From contig JAEPOO010000002.1 of NCBI GenBank assembly GCA_017642855.1, forward strand, positions 643,545-707,544: a stretch of DNA of 64,000 nt, given 5' to 3'. The translations under genes were made by a program, and so were the position numbers. The notes under the pieces were generated by a model that ran no database searches, was not told the origin of the DNA, and was given only the letters and a program-made list of their open reading frames with translations. Below, piece after piece: positions 44,271-52,939 of the stretch; the stretch's first letter is position 1, and each line of letters starts with the position of its first letter. This DNA comes from Pseudomonadales bacterium. Lineage in GTDB: Bacteria > Pseudomonadota > Gammaproteobacteria > Pseudomonadales > Azotimanducaceae.

Positions 44271-44935
44271 CGCGACTTAAGCATCCCGCTAAGCAGTGGA
44301 TCGTTGTCCGGTCTGCTGAGGCTGAACGCTTTTTCGAGCACCGCGTACTCGTCGTAACCCATTCGGGTGACAAGCGCCATCGCCGCGGTATCCACCCGGC
44401 CGTTGTGAACAAATTCATCTTTGATGTGTATGCCCAGGACCTCACCAAAGGTCATGGTGTATCGATGTTTGCCGCCTCGGTGCTGCACCGTGTAGGTATC
44501 AACAACAACACATTCAATCGCAGCAGGTGCTGCAGCAACTCGCGGAGGTTTAACGTGAGTGGACTCCGCCATCTCAATGCCGATCAACTCAGCTTCGCTG
44601 ACATCCGCCGGGTGGTGGGCGGAACTTTCGTTCATTTCGTTCACGAGATCCATGCTGACCATGTTGCAGACGAACTCTCCACTGGTTTCGGCGTTGGTTT
44701 GTGAGTCTTTGCCAGTATCCAGGAACTGCATACCTTCCTCGTTCACCTGCAACTGTGGTGCGGCGCTGAACATGACGATATCGGGGTTATCTGCCACCGC
44801 CTGAAAATAGCTGTATGGCGCCAGGTTGATGACGCCGCTGTCTGAAATCGTGGTAAGCCAACCAATGGGTCTTGGTGCCACCAATGCCTTAAAGGGATTG
44901 AACGGCAGGTTCTTGTTATTTGGATCGAACAACAT
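44267..44935 (-). CDS. Flavin reductase-like (FMN-binding) protein
   Basis: 222 residues from the ATG at 44935, which has GGAAG seven bases upstream and follows the TerB stop by one base. The text LVAPRPIGWLTTISDSGVIN and YSYFQAVADNPDIVMFSAAP is typical of the flavin-reductase-like FMN-binding family. It might supply reduced flavin to a two-component monooxygenase, but none of that type is seen; the monooxygenases here use bound FAD. It is the last gene of the DUF1631-PilZ-TerB operon. Confidence 0.88.
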   Translation of the reverse strand: MLFDPNNKNLPFNPFKALVAPRPIGWLTTISDSGVINLAPYSYFQAVADNPDIVMFSAAPQLQVNEEGMQFLDTGKDSQTNAETSGEFVCNMVSMDLVNEMNESSAHHPADVSEAELIGIEMAESTHVKPPRVAAAPAAIECVVVDTYTVQHRGGKHRYTMTFGEVLGIHIKDEFVHNGRVDTAAMALVTRMGYDEYAVLEKAFSLSRPDNDPLLSGMLKSR

Positions 44936-44936
44936 G

Positions 44937-45395
44937 TCAGACTTCCTGGAGTTGATGTTGGGCCAGCACATGAGCGGTTTCGACATCTTCAGCAGTCATA
45001 GTGATGCCGTCGGCAATTTGATCGATAAACGCTCGTTCCTGACTCTCGATATGACCATCCGCGTAGGCGACGACCCAAAGCTTCTCCAGCAGGAACCGTT
45101 TGTCCCTGTCGGTAAACTGGTCGTTGATCAGATTGATAATTTCACCGCGATATTCTGCTTCACTGGCGGTATCGGCGAATTCGAGCAGTCTGTTTAAGGT
45201 GTATTCCGAGAGGTTGAAAGTTTCTATCAGGATCTGTCGGATCACTTTTCGTTCATTAGGATCCTCGTCCATATCTGATTTGGAGCAGGCGATAAGTAGT
45301 GAAGCTGCCGCGTAACGAAACTCAATACCATCCCGATCCAGGAGTCTCCTTGATTTCGGGCGCATATAGATGTCGAAAAAGGTTGTGAAGTCCAT
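44937..45395 (-). CDS. TerB-like protein, copy 2
   Basis: A 152-residue helical protein beginning MDFTTFFDIYMRP at the ATG at 45395; the GTG at 45401 is a weaker choice. It contains FRYAAASLLIACSKSDMDED and LLEKLWVVAYADGHIESQER, closely matching copy 1 (42348-42800). It sits 2 bp after the PilZ gene and 1 bp before the flavin reductase gene. Its place beside a PilZ gene hints at a c-di-GMP-linked role, which is inference. Confidence 0.88.
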   Translation of the reverse strand: MDFTTFFDIYMRPKSRRLLDRDGIEFRYAAASLLIACSKSDMDEDPNERKVIRQILIETFNLSEYTLNRLLEFADTASEAEYRGEIINLINDQFTDRDKRFLLEKLWVVAYADGHIESQERAFIDQIADGITMTAEDVETAHVLAQHQLQEV

Positions 45396-45397
45396 GT

Positions 45398-45739
45398 TCA
45401 CTCAGTCAGTGATTTGAGTGTTTCGCGCCAGGCTTCGTTCTCGGCATCAGGTGAATCCATGAGCAGGAGCCCGTGGTGATAGGCTTCGTCCATCTTGCTT
45501 TGCCAGACGACCTTGGCGATGACATATATTGGCTGCACGTCCTTTATGTCCATGCAGGCTCTGACAATTCTACCTTTGCGCACGGGCTGGTCCAAGATGA
45601 TCTGTAATCCGGTCTCAGACAAGTCTCGCGATTTGCAGATGACAATGTCACCAGTGTCTTTCGGATGCGCCCTGATGCCGGTCTCTACAAAAAAGGTGAG
45701 ATCAAAGTCGAATCGTGGCGCGACGCGGTCATCAATCAT
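45398..45739 (-). CDS. Small PilZ-domain protein
   Basis: A 113-residue protein that is essentially one PilZ domain: RVAPRF at the start (an R-x-x-x-R form) and RDLSETGLQI (DxSxxG). Both c-di-GMP-contact motifs are intact, so it is a probable receptor. The ATG overlaps the DUF1631 stop by 8 bp. The DUF1631 protein upstream is therefore a likely functional partner. Confidence 0.9.
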   Translation of the reverse strand: MIDDRVAPRFDFDLTFFVETGIRAHPKDTGDIVICKSRDLSETGLQIILDQPVRKGRIVRACMDIKDVQPIYVIAKVVWQSKMDEAYHHGLLLMDSPDAENEAWRETLKSLTE

Positions 45740-47543
45740 CAGTATCCACCCTCACAAGTTTTGTATGGCTGCGCATACGTTCGACAGCCGCCTTAAAGTC
45801 AGCCATCCCGACTGGCATGTCATCTTCAACCTCGATGGCGGTACCCAGGGCAAACTTGATGACATCATCCACGGACAGGTCATTCAGGCTGTTGGTCTCG
45901 TCAACGTAGACCAGATTGCTGCTACGCTGGTTGGCTTTTATGGCGGCTGCCACACGTGCTGGGTGCAGTTGGATTGGTTCGTCGGACTCAAGACTCTTCT
46001 TTGGCACACTCATGAGCACGAATTGAGTGCTTTCTATGGATTGGGCAAGAGACTCTGCCGCCTGGCGCTCTTGTCGCGCGGTCGCGATTTCATCTTCCTT
46101 CGCCTTGGCTTTCAGGCACGCCATCAGATTTCGACGAACGCTTTTTAAGAGTTCACCTGGTTGCGGCAGTGACTTCACTGTCCCTGATGACATCAGGTAG
46201 GCGAATTCCTCAAAGCTGGTCTGTAAAGCGCTGCTGCCATTTCGGTTTGTGAAAATCAGATGCTGAGAATCGTCGGCTCTTAAAGTGACCTTGATGTGTC
46301 TTGCGTCATTCTGATGAAACACAAACCAGTCGCCGGGATTCAGTTTTTTAACTGGGGCGAGAAGGGACTGTGAGACTCTTGTCTCGTTATCTGCCACTGC
46401 GTCGTTTCCGATCAGCGAGAATGTGGCAACTTCAAGGCGATCACCCTTCATGACCTGAATGTGCGTGTCTTCGATGGCTGCCAGGGCATTGGCGATAGCA
46501 TTCTGGTCATGCTCGATGGCTACCAGACAGGATCTCAGCTCCTGGGGAAGGTGCTCGATGATTCGGTATAGTTTCTGATTGGTTGCGCTAGCCGTTTTGG
46601 CGGGCTCAGGATCGGGCAGGGCCGGTTCTTGTCCGGCACCAACTTTTTCGATTTCAACATCCAGTGCAACCTGCTCTAGCATGGCGTCAATATTCGGTGT
46701 ATTCGACGCTTCGGCCGCGGGTTCGTTCTCGGTTTCCTGTTGAACGGTCGAAATCAGGGTCTCCGTTAATTGAACTGCGCGATACCATTCGTCACTGTCG
46801 GTGCCTTGTCTCGTTGCGATTAGCTGCAGGGAGTCGAACCATACTCCCTGGAGGAAAGTAACGATGGACGTCGGTAACAGCTTATCGACCATGCGATCAT
46901 TCAGCATGGAGACGGTCTGTTGTCTACTTCGTTCCGCGGTCAGTAAGCCGGAAACTGAATCAGCCAGGCGTTGCTCAAGCTTCTTGATTCGATCTCTTTC
47001 GTTTGAAACGAACCTGACAATGTCCGCTTCGAGCAAATCGAGGATATTGTTCCTGGCATCGATCATGGCGCTGCCACCTTCCATGGCTCCCGTCGCCACG
47101 ATCAGACTTTGGATGGCGTCATTGAGTTTCTGCTCCGTTGACTCAAGCGCCTTGCCACGCAAGTCGGTCCACCCGTAGGTGAGGGTGAGCAAAGCTTCCG
47201 TAATAGAGATGATAGGGCTCTTGGTCATTGCGAGCACACCATCGGAAATCGCGACTCTCATAACGGCCGCAACAACCCCTCGGAGCTTACCGGCGACTTC
47301 TTCGGGTAGCTGAGCCTCGTTAACTCTTTCGGTTACCTGGATATCCAGAAATGAAATCAGAGCGAAGTGGAGCGGATCCAACTGATCGCTTCGAAGATTG
47401 TCGAGTACGGTTGTTGTGTCCACGCCACCGGTTTGCAGCGTGAATAGCTGTGTGAGCAACTCTTCCTTGCTTTGCTGCTGACTCGCTTGGCCAGGTTTAG
47501 GGTGCTGTTTGATCAGCGCCTCATTGAGTGATTTTGCGTCCAT
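45732..47543 (-). CDS. DUF1631-like protein
   Basis: A 603-residue soluble, mostly helical protein. The segment PTSIVTFLQGVWFDSLQLIA followed by DSDEWYRAVQLTETL matches the core of the DUF1631 family. The C-terminal part (about 370-460) has a beta-type section that could be PilZ-like (GDWFVFHQNDARHIKV, then LIFTNRNG). The middle includes an acidic linker (about 270-320). The family's function is unknown. It is the first gene of the operon with PilZ, TerB and flavin reductase, divergent from TerB copy 3. Confidence 0.8.
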   Translation of the reverse strand: MDAKSLNEALIKQHPKPGQASQQQSKEELLTQLFTLQTGGVDTTTVLDNLRSDQLDPLHFALISFLDIQVTERVNEAQLPEEVAGKLRGVVAAVMRVAISDGVLAMTKSPIISITEALLTLTYGWTDLRGKALESTEQKLNDAIQSLIVATGAMEGGSAMIDARNNILDLLEADIVRFVSNERDRIKKLEQRLADSVSGLLTAERSRQQTVSMLNDRMVDKLLPTSIVTFLQGVWFDSLQLIATRQGTDSDEWYRAVQLTETLISTVQQETENEPAAEASNTPNIDAMLEQVALDVEIEKVGAGQEPALPDPEPAKTASATNQKLYRIIEHLPQELRSCLVAIEHDQNAIANALAAIEDTHIQVMKGDRLEVATFSLIGNDAVADNETRVSQSLLAPVKKLNPGDWFVFHQNDARHIKVTLRADDSQHLIFTNRNGSSALQTSFEEFAYLMSSGTVKSLPQPGELLKSVRRNLMACLKAKAKEDEIATARQERQAAESLAQSIESTQFVLMSVPKKSLESDEPIQLHPARVAAAIKANQRSSNLVYVDETNSLNDLSVDDVIKFALGTAIEVEDDMPVGMADFKAAVERMRSHTKLVRVDTDD

Positions 47544-47624
47544 TGCGTAATCTCTTTTGCTACACTTTCCTGCGATTTGAATCAGTTACCCACAGCAGGC
47601 ACACAGGTCGACCCGGGAGGCATT

Positions 47625-48077
47625 ATGCAACAGGACGTTGAAAAGTTCTTTGAGACTAATCTGGTACCAAAAGCAGATACACTCGGAGAAAGACAACTGT
47701 ACGAAGTGCGCTACGCCGCAGCGGCGCTCCTAATCGCGTGTGCGAAGTCGGACTTTGAGGAAGATCCGGATGAAGAGGAGGTCATCGTCGATATTCTTCG
47801 CGAGCGGTTCGGTGTTGACGATGAATTAATGGATCGATTAGTCGAGTTCGCTGACGCTCACACGGGCACAATGGGCCTTGAAACTTTCACAGGGCTGGTA
47901 AACAAACACTACGCTGATGGTCATAAGCTCGCACTGATGGCAGATCTCTGGAAGGTTGCCCTTGCGGATGGACGTATCGATAAATACGAGGATATGTTCC
48001 TCTATCGAGTTGCCGGGTTGCTGGATATCAGTCGGGAACAGGTACAAAAACTGAAAGCGGTTGCCTTCGAGCCCTAG
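47625..48077 (+). CDS. TerB-like protein, copy 3
   Basis: 150 residues from the ATG at 47625, with a strong GGGAGG site four bases upstream. It contains VRYAAAALLIACAKSDFEED and LMADLWKVALADGRIDKYED. It is recognisably related to copies 1 and 2 but more diverged, and lacks their MDF start. It is divergent from the DUF1631 operon over an 81-bp spacer. Confidence 0.88.
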   Translation: MQQDVEKFFETNLVPKADTLGERQLYEVRYAAAALLIACAKSDFEEDPDEEEVIVDILRERFGVDDELMDRLVEFADAHTGTMGLETFTGLVNKHYADGHKLALMADLWKVALADGRIDKYEDMFLYRVAGLLDISREQVQKLKAVAFEP

Positions 48078-48272
48078 ATCAAGAAATCGAAAGGATCATG
48101 CTGACTTCCCCTCAGCAAATTGAAGACAAGGCGGGAGTGTCCCGTGAGCTTTGATTCCTACCCGGAATACATTACTTTCTAATTATTCCTTAGGCGTATT
48201 TCCCATCGACTGCTAAATTTCCTTGCGTTGCCCCCTGAGCGGTAACGAACGTTAATTTAGAGGCTTTTCCCG

Positions 48273-48431
48273 ATGTCTATGCCACAACTTGAACTACAAG
48301 CAGATAACCACTTTGCGAGCGAAACACCCGAAGTGAAAAAGCGCGCGCAGTATCATGACGTGGACGAGTCACTCTCGGAGTGGGAACTCGCGAGATTGAC
48401 CAGCAAAACCTGGTCAATGGAGCAGGAATAA
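48273..48431 (+). CDS. Possible small protein of 52 residues
   Basis: An ATG at 48273 opens 52 codons: MSMPQLELQADNHF, then a polar, charged helix ending in ARLTSKTWSMEQE. AGAGG lies nine bases upstream, and the composition (Glu, Lys, Trp, no long hydrophobic run) is protein-like. It sits in an otherwise empty 528-bp gap between TerB copy 3 and purE. I recognise no family. Confidence 0.4.
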   Translation: MSMPQLELQADNHFASETPEVKKRAQYHDVDESLSEWELARLTSKTWSMEQE

Positions 48432-48605
48432 GGCTCTACCGCGCTTCAGAAGGCGTCATTTGGGCGCCCGCACCAGACGCACTTACAGAATGTTGATTTC
48501 CTGAGGCAGGTTTCAGGTCGTCAGCGCGATGCGCGCATATGAGCCGTTTTTTGGCGTTGCGTTCATCCAAAGGTTAGGGAAGTCTTCATGCCCGCAGGAA
48601 AAGAC

Positions 48606-49106
48606 CTAGTGTTGCCGTTCGACAGCAGACACCTTCTCCATGACCTTTAGCTTCAGCGATTCCTTGAAGCCATGAAGGCGCTCACGAAGTGATGCCTCGC
48701 TGGTTCCCAGAATTCGGGCGGCCAGGAGCCCAGCGTTGGTGGCGTTGTCGATTGCTACCGTTGCTACCGGTACGCCAGAAGGCATCTGAACGATGGACAT
48801 CAGTGCGTCCTCACCCTCAAGTTTCGTCGCCGACACGGGAACACCGATAACAGGTAGCACCGTAAGCGAAGCAACCATGCCCGGTAAGTGGGCGGCGCCA
48901 CCAGCGCCAGCAATGATGACGCGAATGCCGCGGGACTCAGCGGCCTGTGCGTATTCAAACATCCGTTCCGGAGTTCGATGAGCAGAGACAATCGTCAGCT
49001 CATAGGCGACATCCAGACTTTCAAGCACGGTGGCGGCAGGTTCCATGACGGGTAAATCGGAATCGCTGCCCATGATGATGCTGACGACCGGTGCTGTTTC
49101 ACTCAT
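48606..49106 (-). CDS. purE: PurE, N5-carboxyaminoimidazole ribonucleotide mutase
   Basis: PurE converts N5-CAIR to CAIR in purine synthesis. The 166-residue protein shows [22 protein letters not shown] and [12 protein letters not shown], the class I PurE signature. The start overlaps the purK stop by 4 bp (ATGA). Confidence 0.97.
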   Translation of the reverse strand: MSETAPVVSIIMGSDSDLPVMEPAATVLESLDVAYELTIVSAHRTPERMFEYAQAAESRGIRVIIAGAGGAAHLPGMVASLTVLPVIGVPVSATKLEGEDALMSIVQMPSGVPVATVAIDNATNAGLLAARILGTSEASLRERLHGFKESLKLKVMEKVSAVERQH

Positions 49107-50248
49107 GATGTAATCCTCTTATCCCCGCGAATGGTAATCTGGGTCTTTGCTTTGTCACCCAACGCTTGAGCTGCCTCAGCAGTGTCTGCAACGACGGTGA
49201 CATGACCCATCTTTCTGAGGGGAAAGCATGACTGCTTGCCATAAAGGTATGGGTGAACCCCGATGGTTTCAAGTAGCACGTCCAGGCCCTCTACAACGGT
49301 ATCGCCCTCGTAATCGATATCGCCAAGGAGATTGAACATGACTGCCGGTGAATTCTGCCGGGTGTCCTCCATGGCTTTGCCGGTGAGAATGTTGTACTGC
49401 TGACGAAATTGAGAGGTTGCGCAGGCATCAATCGTGTAGTGCCCACTGTTGTGTGTTCGAGGAGCGATCTCGTTGATCAACAGCTCACCAGATTGAGTGA
49501 GAAACAACTCTACGCCAAAGATACCAACCCCATGAAAAGCTTCGATCGCTCTGGTTGCCAGATCACGCGCTTTATCTGATGTCTCCTCGGGAATTCTTGC
49601 AGGCGCAATCAGGTAGGCGAGCAAATTACCGCGATCATCAAATTCCATTTCTGTCGTTGCCCAGGTCTTGGTATGGCCCAGGGCATCTCGGGCAACCATA
49701 ACGGATAGTTCGATGGCGCCAGGGACAAAGGCTTCGACGAAACCTGGGGCGGGCAATCGATTTCCGGCATCTGCCGGTCCTTCGATGATCGCGACACCTC
49801 GGCCGTCGTAGCCACCTTCAGCTGCTTTTTGCACCGCGGGCCAGCCCTGGCTGTCCAGACCTTCGGAGGTGCTGCCATCGTACGGTGTAAATGGGCTGGT
49901 AGGCAGATTGTGCGCCTGAAAGACCTCCTTCTGATGTAACTTGTTGGTCATCAGTTGCAAGGTTTTTGGATCTGGAACAACCGAGAAACCCTCTGCCGAC
50001 AAATCGGCAAGTGCTTCCACGTTGACGTCCTCCAGGTCGATCGTGATGACATCGACCAGACTGGCAAGCTTTTGGATGTCCTTCGCTGAATGTCGATCTC
50101 CTTCGACATGTTCTGCGCCCATGAGTACCGCTGGACATTGAGGGTCAGGGTCCAGGGAAAAAAGTTGGCCTCCGAGTCGGTTAACTTCCTGTGCCAACAG
50201 TCCGGCGAGCTGGCCGCCGCCGACAATACCTATCTTGGATTCGGTCAT
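49103..50248 (-). CDS. purK: PurK, N5-carboxyaminoimidazole ribonucleotide synthase
   Basis: PurK makes N5-CAIR from AIR, bicarbonate and ATP. The 381-residue ATP-grasp enzyme starts with [16 protein letters not shown] and shows [14 protein letters not shown] and [15 protein letters not shown]. It is followed by purE in an overlapping pair. No other purine gene lies nearby. The gene order purK-purE is the reverse of the E. coli order. Confidence 0.97.
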   Translation of the reverse strand: MTESKIGIVGGGQLAGLLAQEVNRLGGQLFSLDPDPQCPAVLMGAEHVEGDRHSAKDIQKLASLVDVITIDLEDVNVEALADLSAEGFSVVPDPKTLQLMTNKLHQKEVFQAHNLPTSPFTPYDGSTSEGLDSQGWPAVQKAAEGGYDGRGVAIIEGPADAGNRLPAPGFVEAFVPGAIELSVMVARDALGHTKTWATTEMEFDDRGNLLAYLIAPARIPEETSDKARDLATRAIEAFHGVGIFGVELFLTQSGELLINEIAPRTHNSGHYTIDACATSQFRQQYNILTGKAMEDTRQNSPAVMFNLLGDIDYEGDTVVEGLDVLLETIGVHPYLYGKQSCFPLRKMGHVTVVADTAEAAQALGDKAKTQITIRGDKRITS

Positions 50249-50290
50249 GTGATGCGTGTGAGAAAAGGCGAGGATTATAGCCTATTCGTC

Positions 50291-51538
50291 CTAGCGATCA
50301 GATCGGTATTCCCTGATGGGCTTCCATAACCACCAGATCAGTGCTGTCATCACGATCGAGATCACACCGCCCATGACCATGGTATTTGACGCGCCGATCA
50401 GACCTGCCCAGGTACCAACCCAGATGGTACCCACATTGTTCGCCGTTTGGGCTGCAAGGACCAACAGAGCAAAAGCCCGCCCTCTCATATGGTCCGGAGT
50501 GGTTAGCATAACGGTCGTTTGCCTTACGGTGACGGTCACTGCATCAGCGGCGCCTAGCAGGGCGATCATGAGAATCCCGATCAACAGGCTGTTCGCAAGA
50601 CCGAAGCCAAAGAGGAAAAAACCGTAGGCGAAAGAAGCGTAAAGAACCATCATCCCTTTCGCTTTAAATCCCACCAGCAGCACGGCAGTCAAGGAACCAA
50701 GGATCGCGCCGGTTGAATTTGCCGCACCGAGCATGCCCGTTGCACTGGCACCTCCGGCAAATAAGCCCAGGGCCAGGACGGGTAATATTTCGCGATAAAA
50801 GGACGCTGTCGTAATGCCTGCATCCAAAAGGAAGAGTCCGGGAAGAATCGGATGTTTCGCGGTGTAGCGTAACCCCTCCAGGGTGAGCTCAAGTTGAGAT
50901 TTTTGTGCGTGGTCCTCCGGTTTCTCCGCTTTCCCCTCCGCCTTCACCAGAAACGGTAGTAGGGAAGAGATGAGAGCGATAACGCTGCCAGTGAGGAATA
51001 CTGTTGTGATATCAAGCGTCGTGGCGATGACGGCAAACAGAAGTGGGCCAAGGATGGCAGCCATGTTTCGGAATGCGGTGTCGGTTGAATTAGCGGGGAT
51101 CAGATCTTCTTCGGGAATAATCACGGGGATCATTGCTGACGCTGCGGGACTGGCCATCATGTGAGTTGCCGCAGTGATCGCGATACCGATATAAACGAAA
51201 AAAGGACTCAACAAACCCGCAGCATTGAGCAGACCGAGTGCCAACAGCGTGAGTGCGGTTATGCCGTGGGATACGGTCATTAACCGCTTCCGGTCCAGGT
51301 GGTCCGCAAGTGTGCCGGCCCAGAGGGTGATTGGAATCTGAACCACCAACTGGATAACACCAATCAAGGCCACCAGGAAGGCAGACCCGGTCTCATCCAA
51401 AATCCATTGGGAAGTGCCAAGAATGCGCATCCAAGTGACGACGCTGCCTCCCACAATAGCGGCGAGGAGTAGACGGAAATCCGAGTATTGGAAGGCGCTG
51501 GCTAATTTTTGGATAAAGGTCGACAAGTAGGTGGACAA
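50291..51538 (-). CDS. MFS transporter (exporter-like)
   Basis: A 415-residue protein with about twelve membrane helices. The loop after TM2 reads GTLADHLDRKRL, matching the MFS motif G-x-x-x-D-x-x-x-R. The layout resembles the EntS/MFS_3 group of exporters, but the substrate is not evident. The start is a TTG at 51538 with no clear ribosome site; no in-frame ATG gives a complete first helix. It ends 42 bp before purK, and a link is unlikely. Confidence 0.88.
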   Translation of the reverse strand: MSTYLSTFIQKLASAFQYSDFRLLLAAIVGGSVVTWMRILGTSQWILDETGSAFLVALIGVIQLVVQIPITLWAGTLADHLDRKRLMTVSHGITALTLLALGLLNAAGLLSPFFVYIGIAITAATHMMASPAASAMIPVIIPEEDLIPANSTDTAFRNMAAILGPLLFAVIATTLDITTVFLTGSVIALISSLLPFLVKAEGKAEKPEDHAQKSQLELTLEGLRYTAKHPILPGLFLLDAGITTASFYREILPVLALGLFAGGASATGMLGAANSTGAILGSLTAVLLVGFKAKGMMVLYASFAYGFFLFGFGLANSLLIGILMIALLGAADAVTVTVRQTTVMLTTPDHMRGRAFALLVLAAQTANNVGTIWVGTWAGLIGASNTMVMGGVISIVMTALIWWLWKPIREYRSDR

Positions 51539-51636
51539 GCAAAAGGGTGGATTCTATGCTCTGTTGTCTCTCCGTGACAGGGGAATTAGATAAAGAGACA
51601 GGGGACTAGAGTAGGAATCTTCCTGTCCGTACTGAG

Positions 51637-52014
51637 ATGGCCGAAGAAATGAAACATGCACTCCTGGTAGAAGATGAAGAATCGGTCCGCAACATGACCG
51701 AAAAAATGTTGCGTACGAAGGGTTATGAAGTCACCACAGCGACGGATGGTGATGAAGGCTGGGATCTTCTACAAAAGGAGTTCGAGGCTTACACTTTTGT
51801 TCTCTCGGACGTTGTGATGCCGAGTCTGGGCGGCTGGGAGCTCTATGAAAAGTGCAGAGAGTCTGGGATTTCAGTCCCGTTCGTTTTTATGAGTGGCTAC
51901 ACCCATGGCGTGGGTGATGGCGATAGTCCCGAAGATGATTCCTGGGTCTTTTTACAGAAACCCTTTTCCATTGAACAGTTGGTTCACTGCATTGAAAGTG
52001 TTGTTTCTGACTAA
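51637..52014 (+). CDS. Single-domain receiver protein
   Basis: A 125-residue receiver with LLVEDEES, acceptor Asp58 in VLSDVVMPSLGG and Lys in FLQKPFS. It resembles receivers at the ends of hybrid kinases (compare FLQKPFAP at 17182-18864) more than CheY. No DNA-binding or output domain. It lies 2 bp before the hydrolase gene. It may be an orphan phosphorelay member. Confidence 0.9.
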   Translation: MAEEMKHALLVEDEESVRNMTEKMLRTKGYEVTTATDGDEGWDLLQKEFEAYTFVLSDVVMPSLGGWELYEKCRESGISVPFVFMSGYTHGVGDGDSPEDDSWVFLQKPFSIEQLVHCIESVVSD

Positions 52015-52016
52015 CG

Positions 52017-52913
52017 ATGTCTATTGATCTGTGGCCTCCGGCGCCTGAGCTGAGAAAAGATGACCTCGGATTTAACTTCCGCGGTAACAACTATCTTGGC
52101 CACCTGATTGCGCCACCGGAGAGCGACGGACCACGCCCGCTTGTTCTGGTCATCCACAACTACCAGGGTTTGAAGTTTTTTGACATCAATGTCGCTGAAT
52201 ATCTCGCACGACTGGGTTATGTTGGCTTCGCCATTGATATGTATGGCGACATTGTTCCTGCAGAGGAACGTGTTTGGCCGGAAGATCACGCCACTAATCC
52301 TGAAAAAACAAACGCGTTTCAGAAGAAATGTTTTGAAGGCATGGTTGCCTGCGATCATGACTACGAGTTTTTTCGCGCACTCCTTCAGGAGTGGCTCATG
52401 CATGGACTGGCCCATGAAACTGTAGACAATACGATTTCCGCATCTGCCATTGGTTACTGCTTTGGTGGTGTTGCTGTGCTGGAAGGTGTCCGCGGGGGAC
52501 TCGACTTTGCCGGCGTGGTGTCATTCCACGGTCTGTTGCAGACCGGAGAGGACAACAGCCCTGATGCCTGGGGTGTCACGAGGCCGGCGTTAAAGAAATG
52601 TGCAAATGCGTACAACACGAATACGGTTGTTTTGATTGAAAACGGTAAAGACGATCATCTGGTGTCGGATAAGAGTCGCCAGAAGTTTTACCAGGAAATG
52701 GATGAAGCCGGCGTTCAATGGATGTTCCATGATTACGCCCGAACACCTCATGGGTTTGCGTTGCCGCCGACTATAGGCCCGCCGGGGCATCTGCATGAGG
52801 ATGCGGATCGGCGATCAACCATGAGTATGTTATCCCTCTTTCGAGAACTTTATCCAACGGTGAGTCAAAACAAGGTGAGTCATAACGCTGCCGGTACTGC
52901 TATTCCCGTCTAA
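52017..52913 (+). CDS. Dienelactone hydrolase-family protein
   Basis: A 298-residue alpha/beta hydrolase. The nucleophile is Cys in IGYCFGGVAVLEG, as in dienelactone hydrolases, with Asp in NGKDDHLV and His in TPHGFALP. It might hydrolyse a lactone made by the following monooxygenase, whose gene starts 26 bp later. This coupling is attractive but inferred. No signal peptide. Confidence 0.9.
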   Translation: MSIDLWPPAPELRKDDLGFNFRGNNYLGHLIAPPESDGPRPLVLVIHNYQGLKFFDINVAEYLARLGYVGFAIDMYGDIVPAEERVWPEDHATNPEKTNAFQKKCFEGMVACDHDYEFFRALLQEWLMHGLAHETVDNTISASAIGYCFGGVAVLEGVRGGLDFAGVVSFHGLLQTGEDNSPDAWGVTRPALKKCANAYNTNTVVLIENGKDDHLVSDKSRQKFYQEMDEAGVQWMFHDYARTPHGFALPPTIGPPGHLHEDADRRSTMSMLSLFRELYPTVSQNKVSHNAAGTAIPV

Positions 52914-52939
52914 ACAGAATCTAAAAGAAGAGAAGAACA

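Noticed and set aside
48520..48560. Hairpin GCGC-GAT-GCGC followed later by a T run as terminator of the 52-codon ORF
   Set aside because: Only 4 bp of stem and the T run is not adjacent, so support is too weak.
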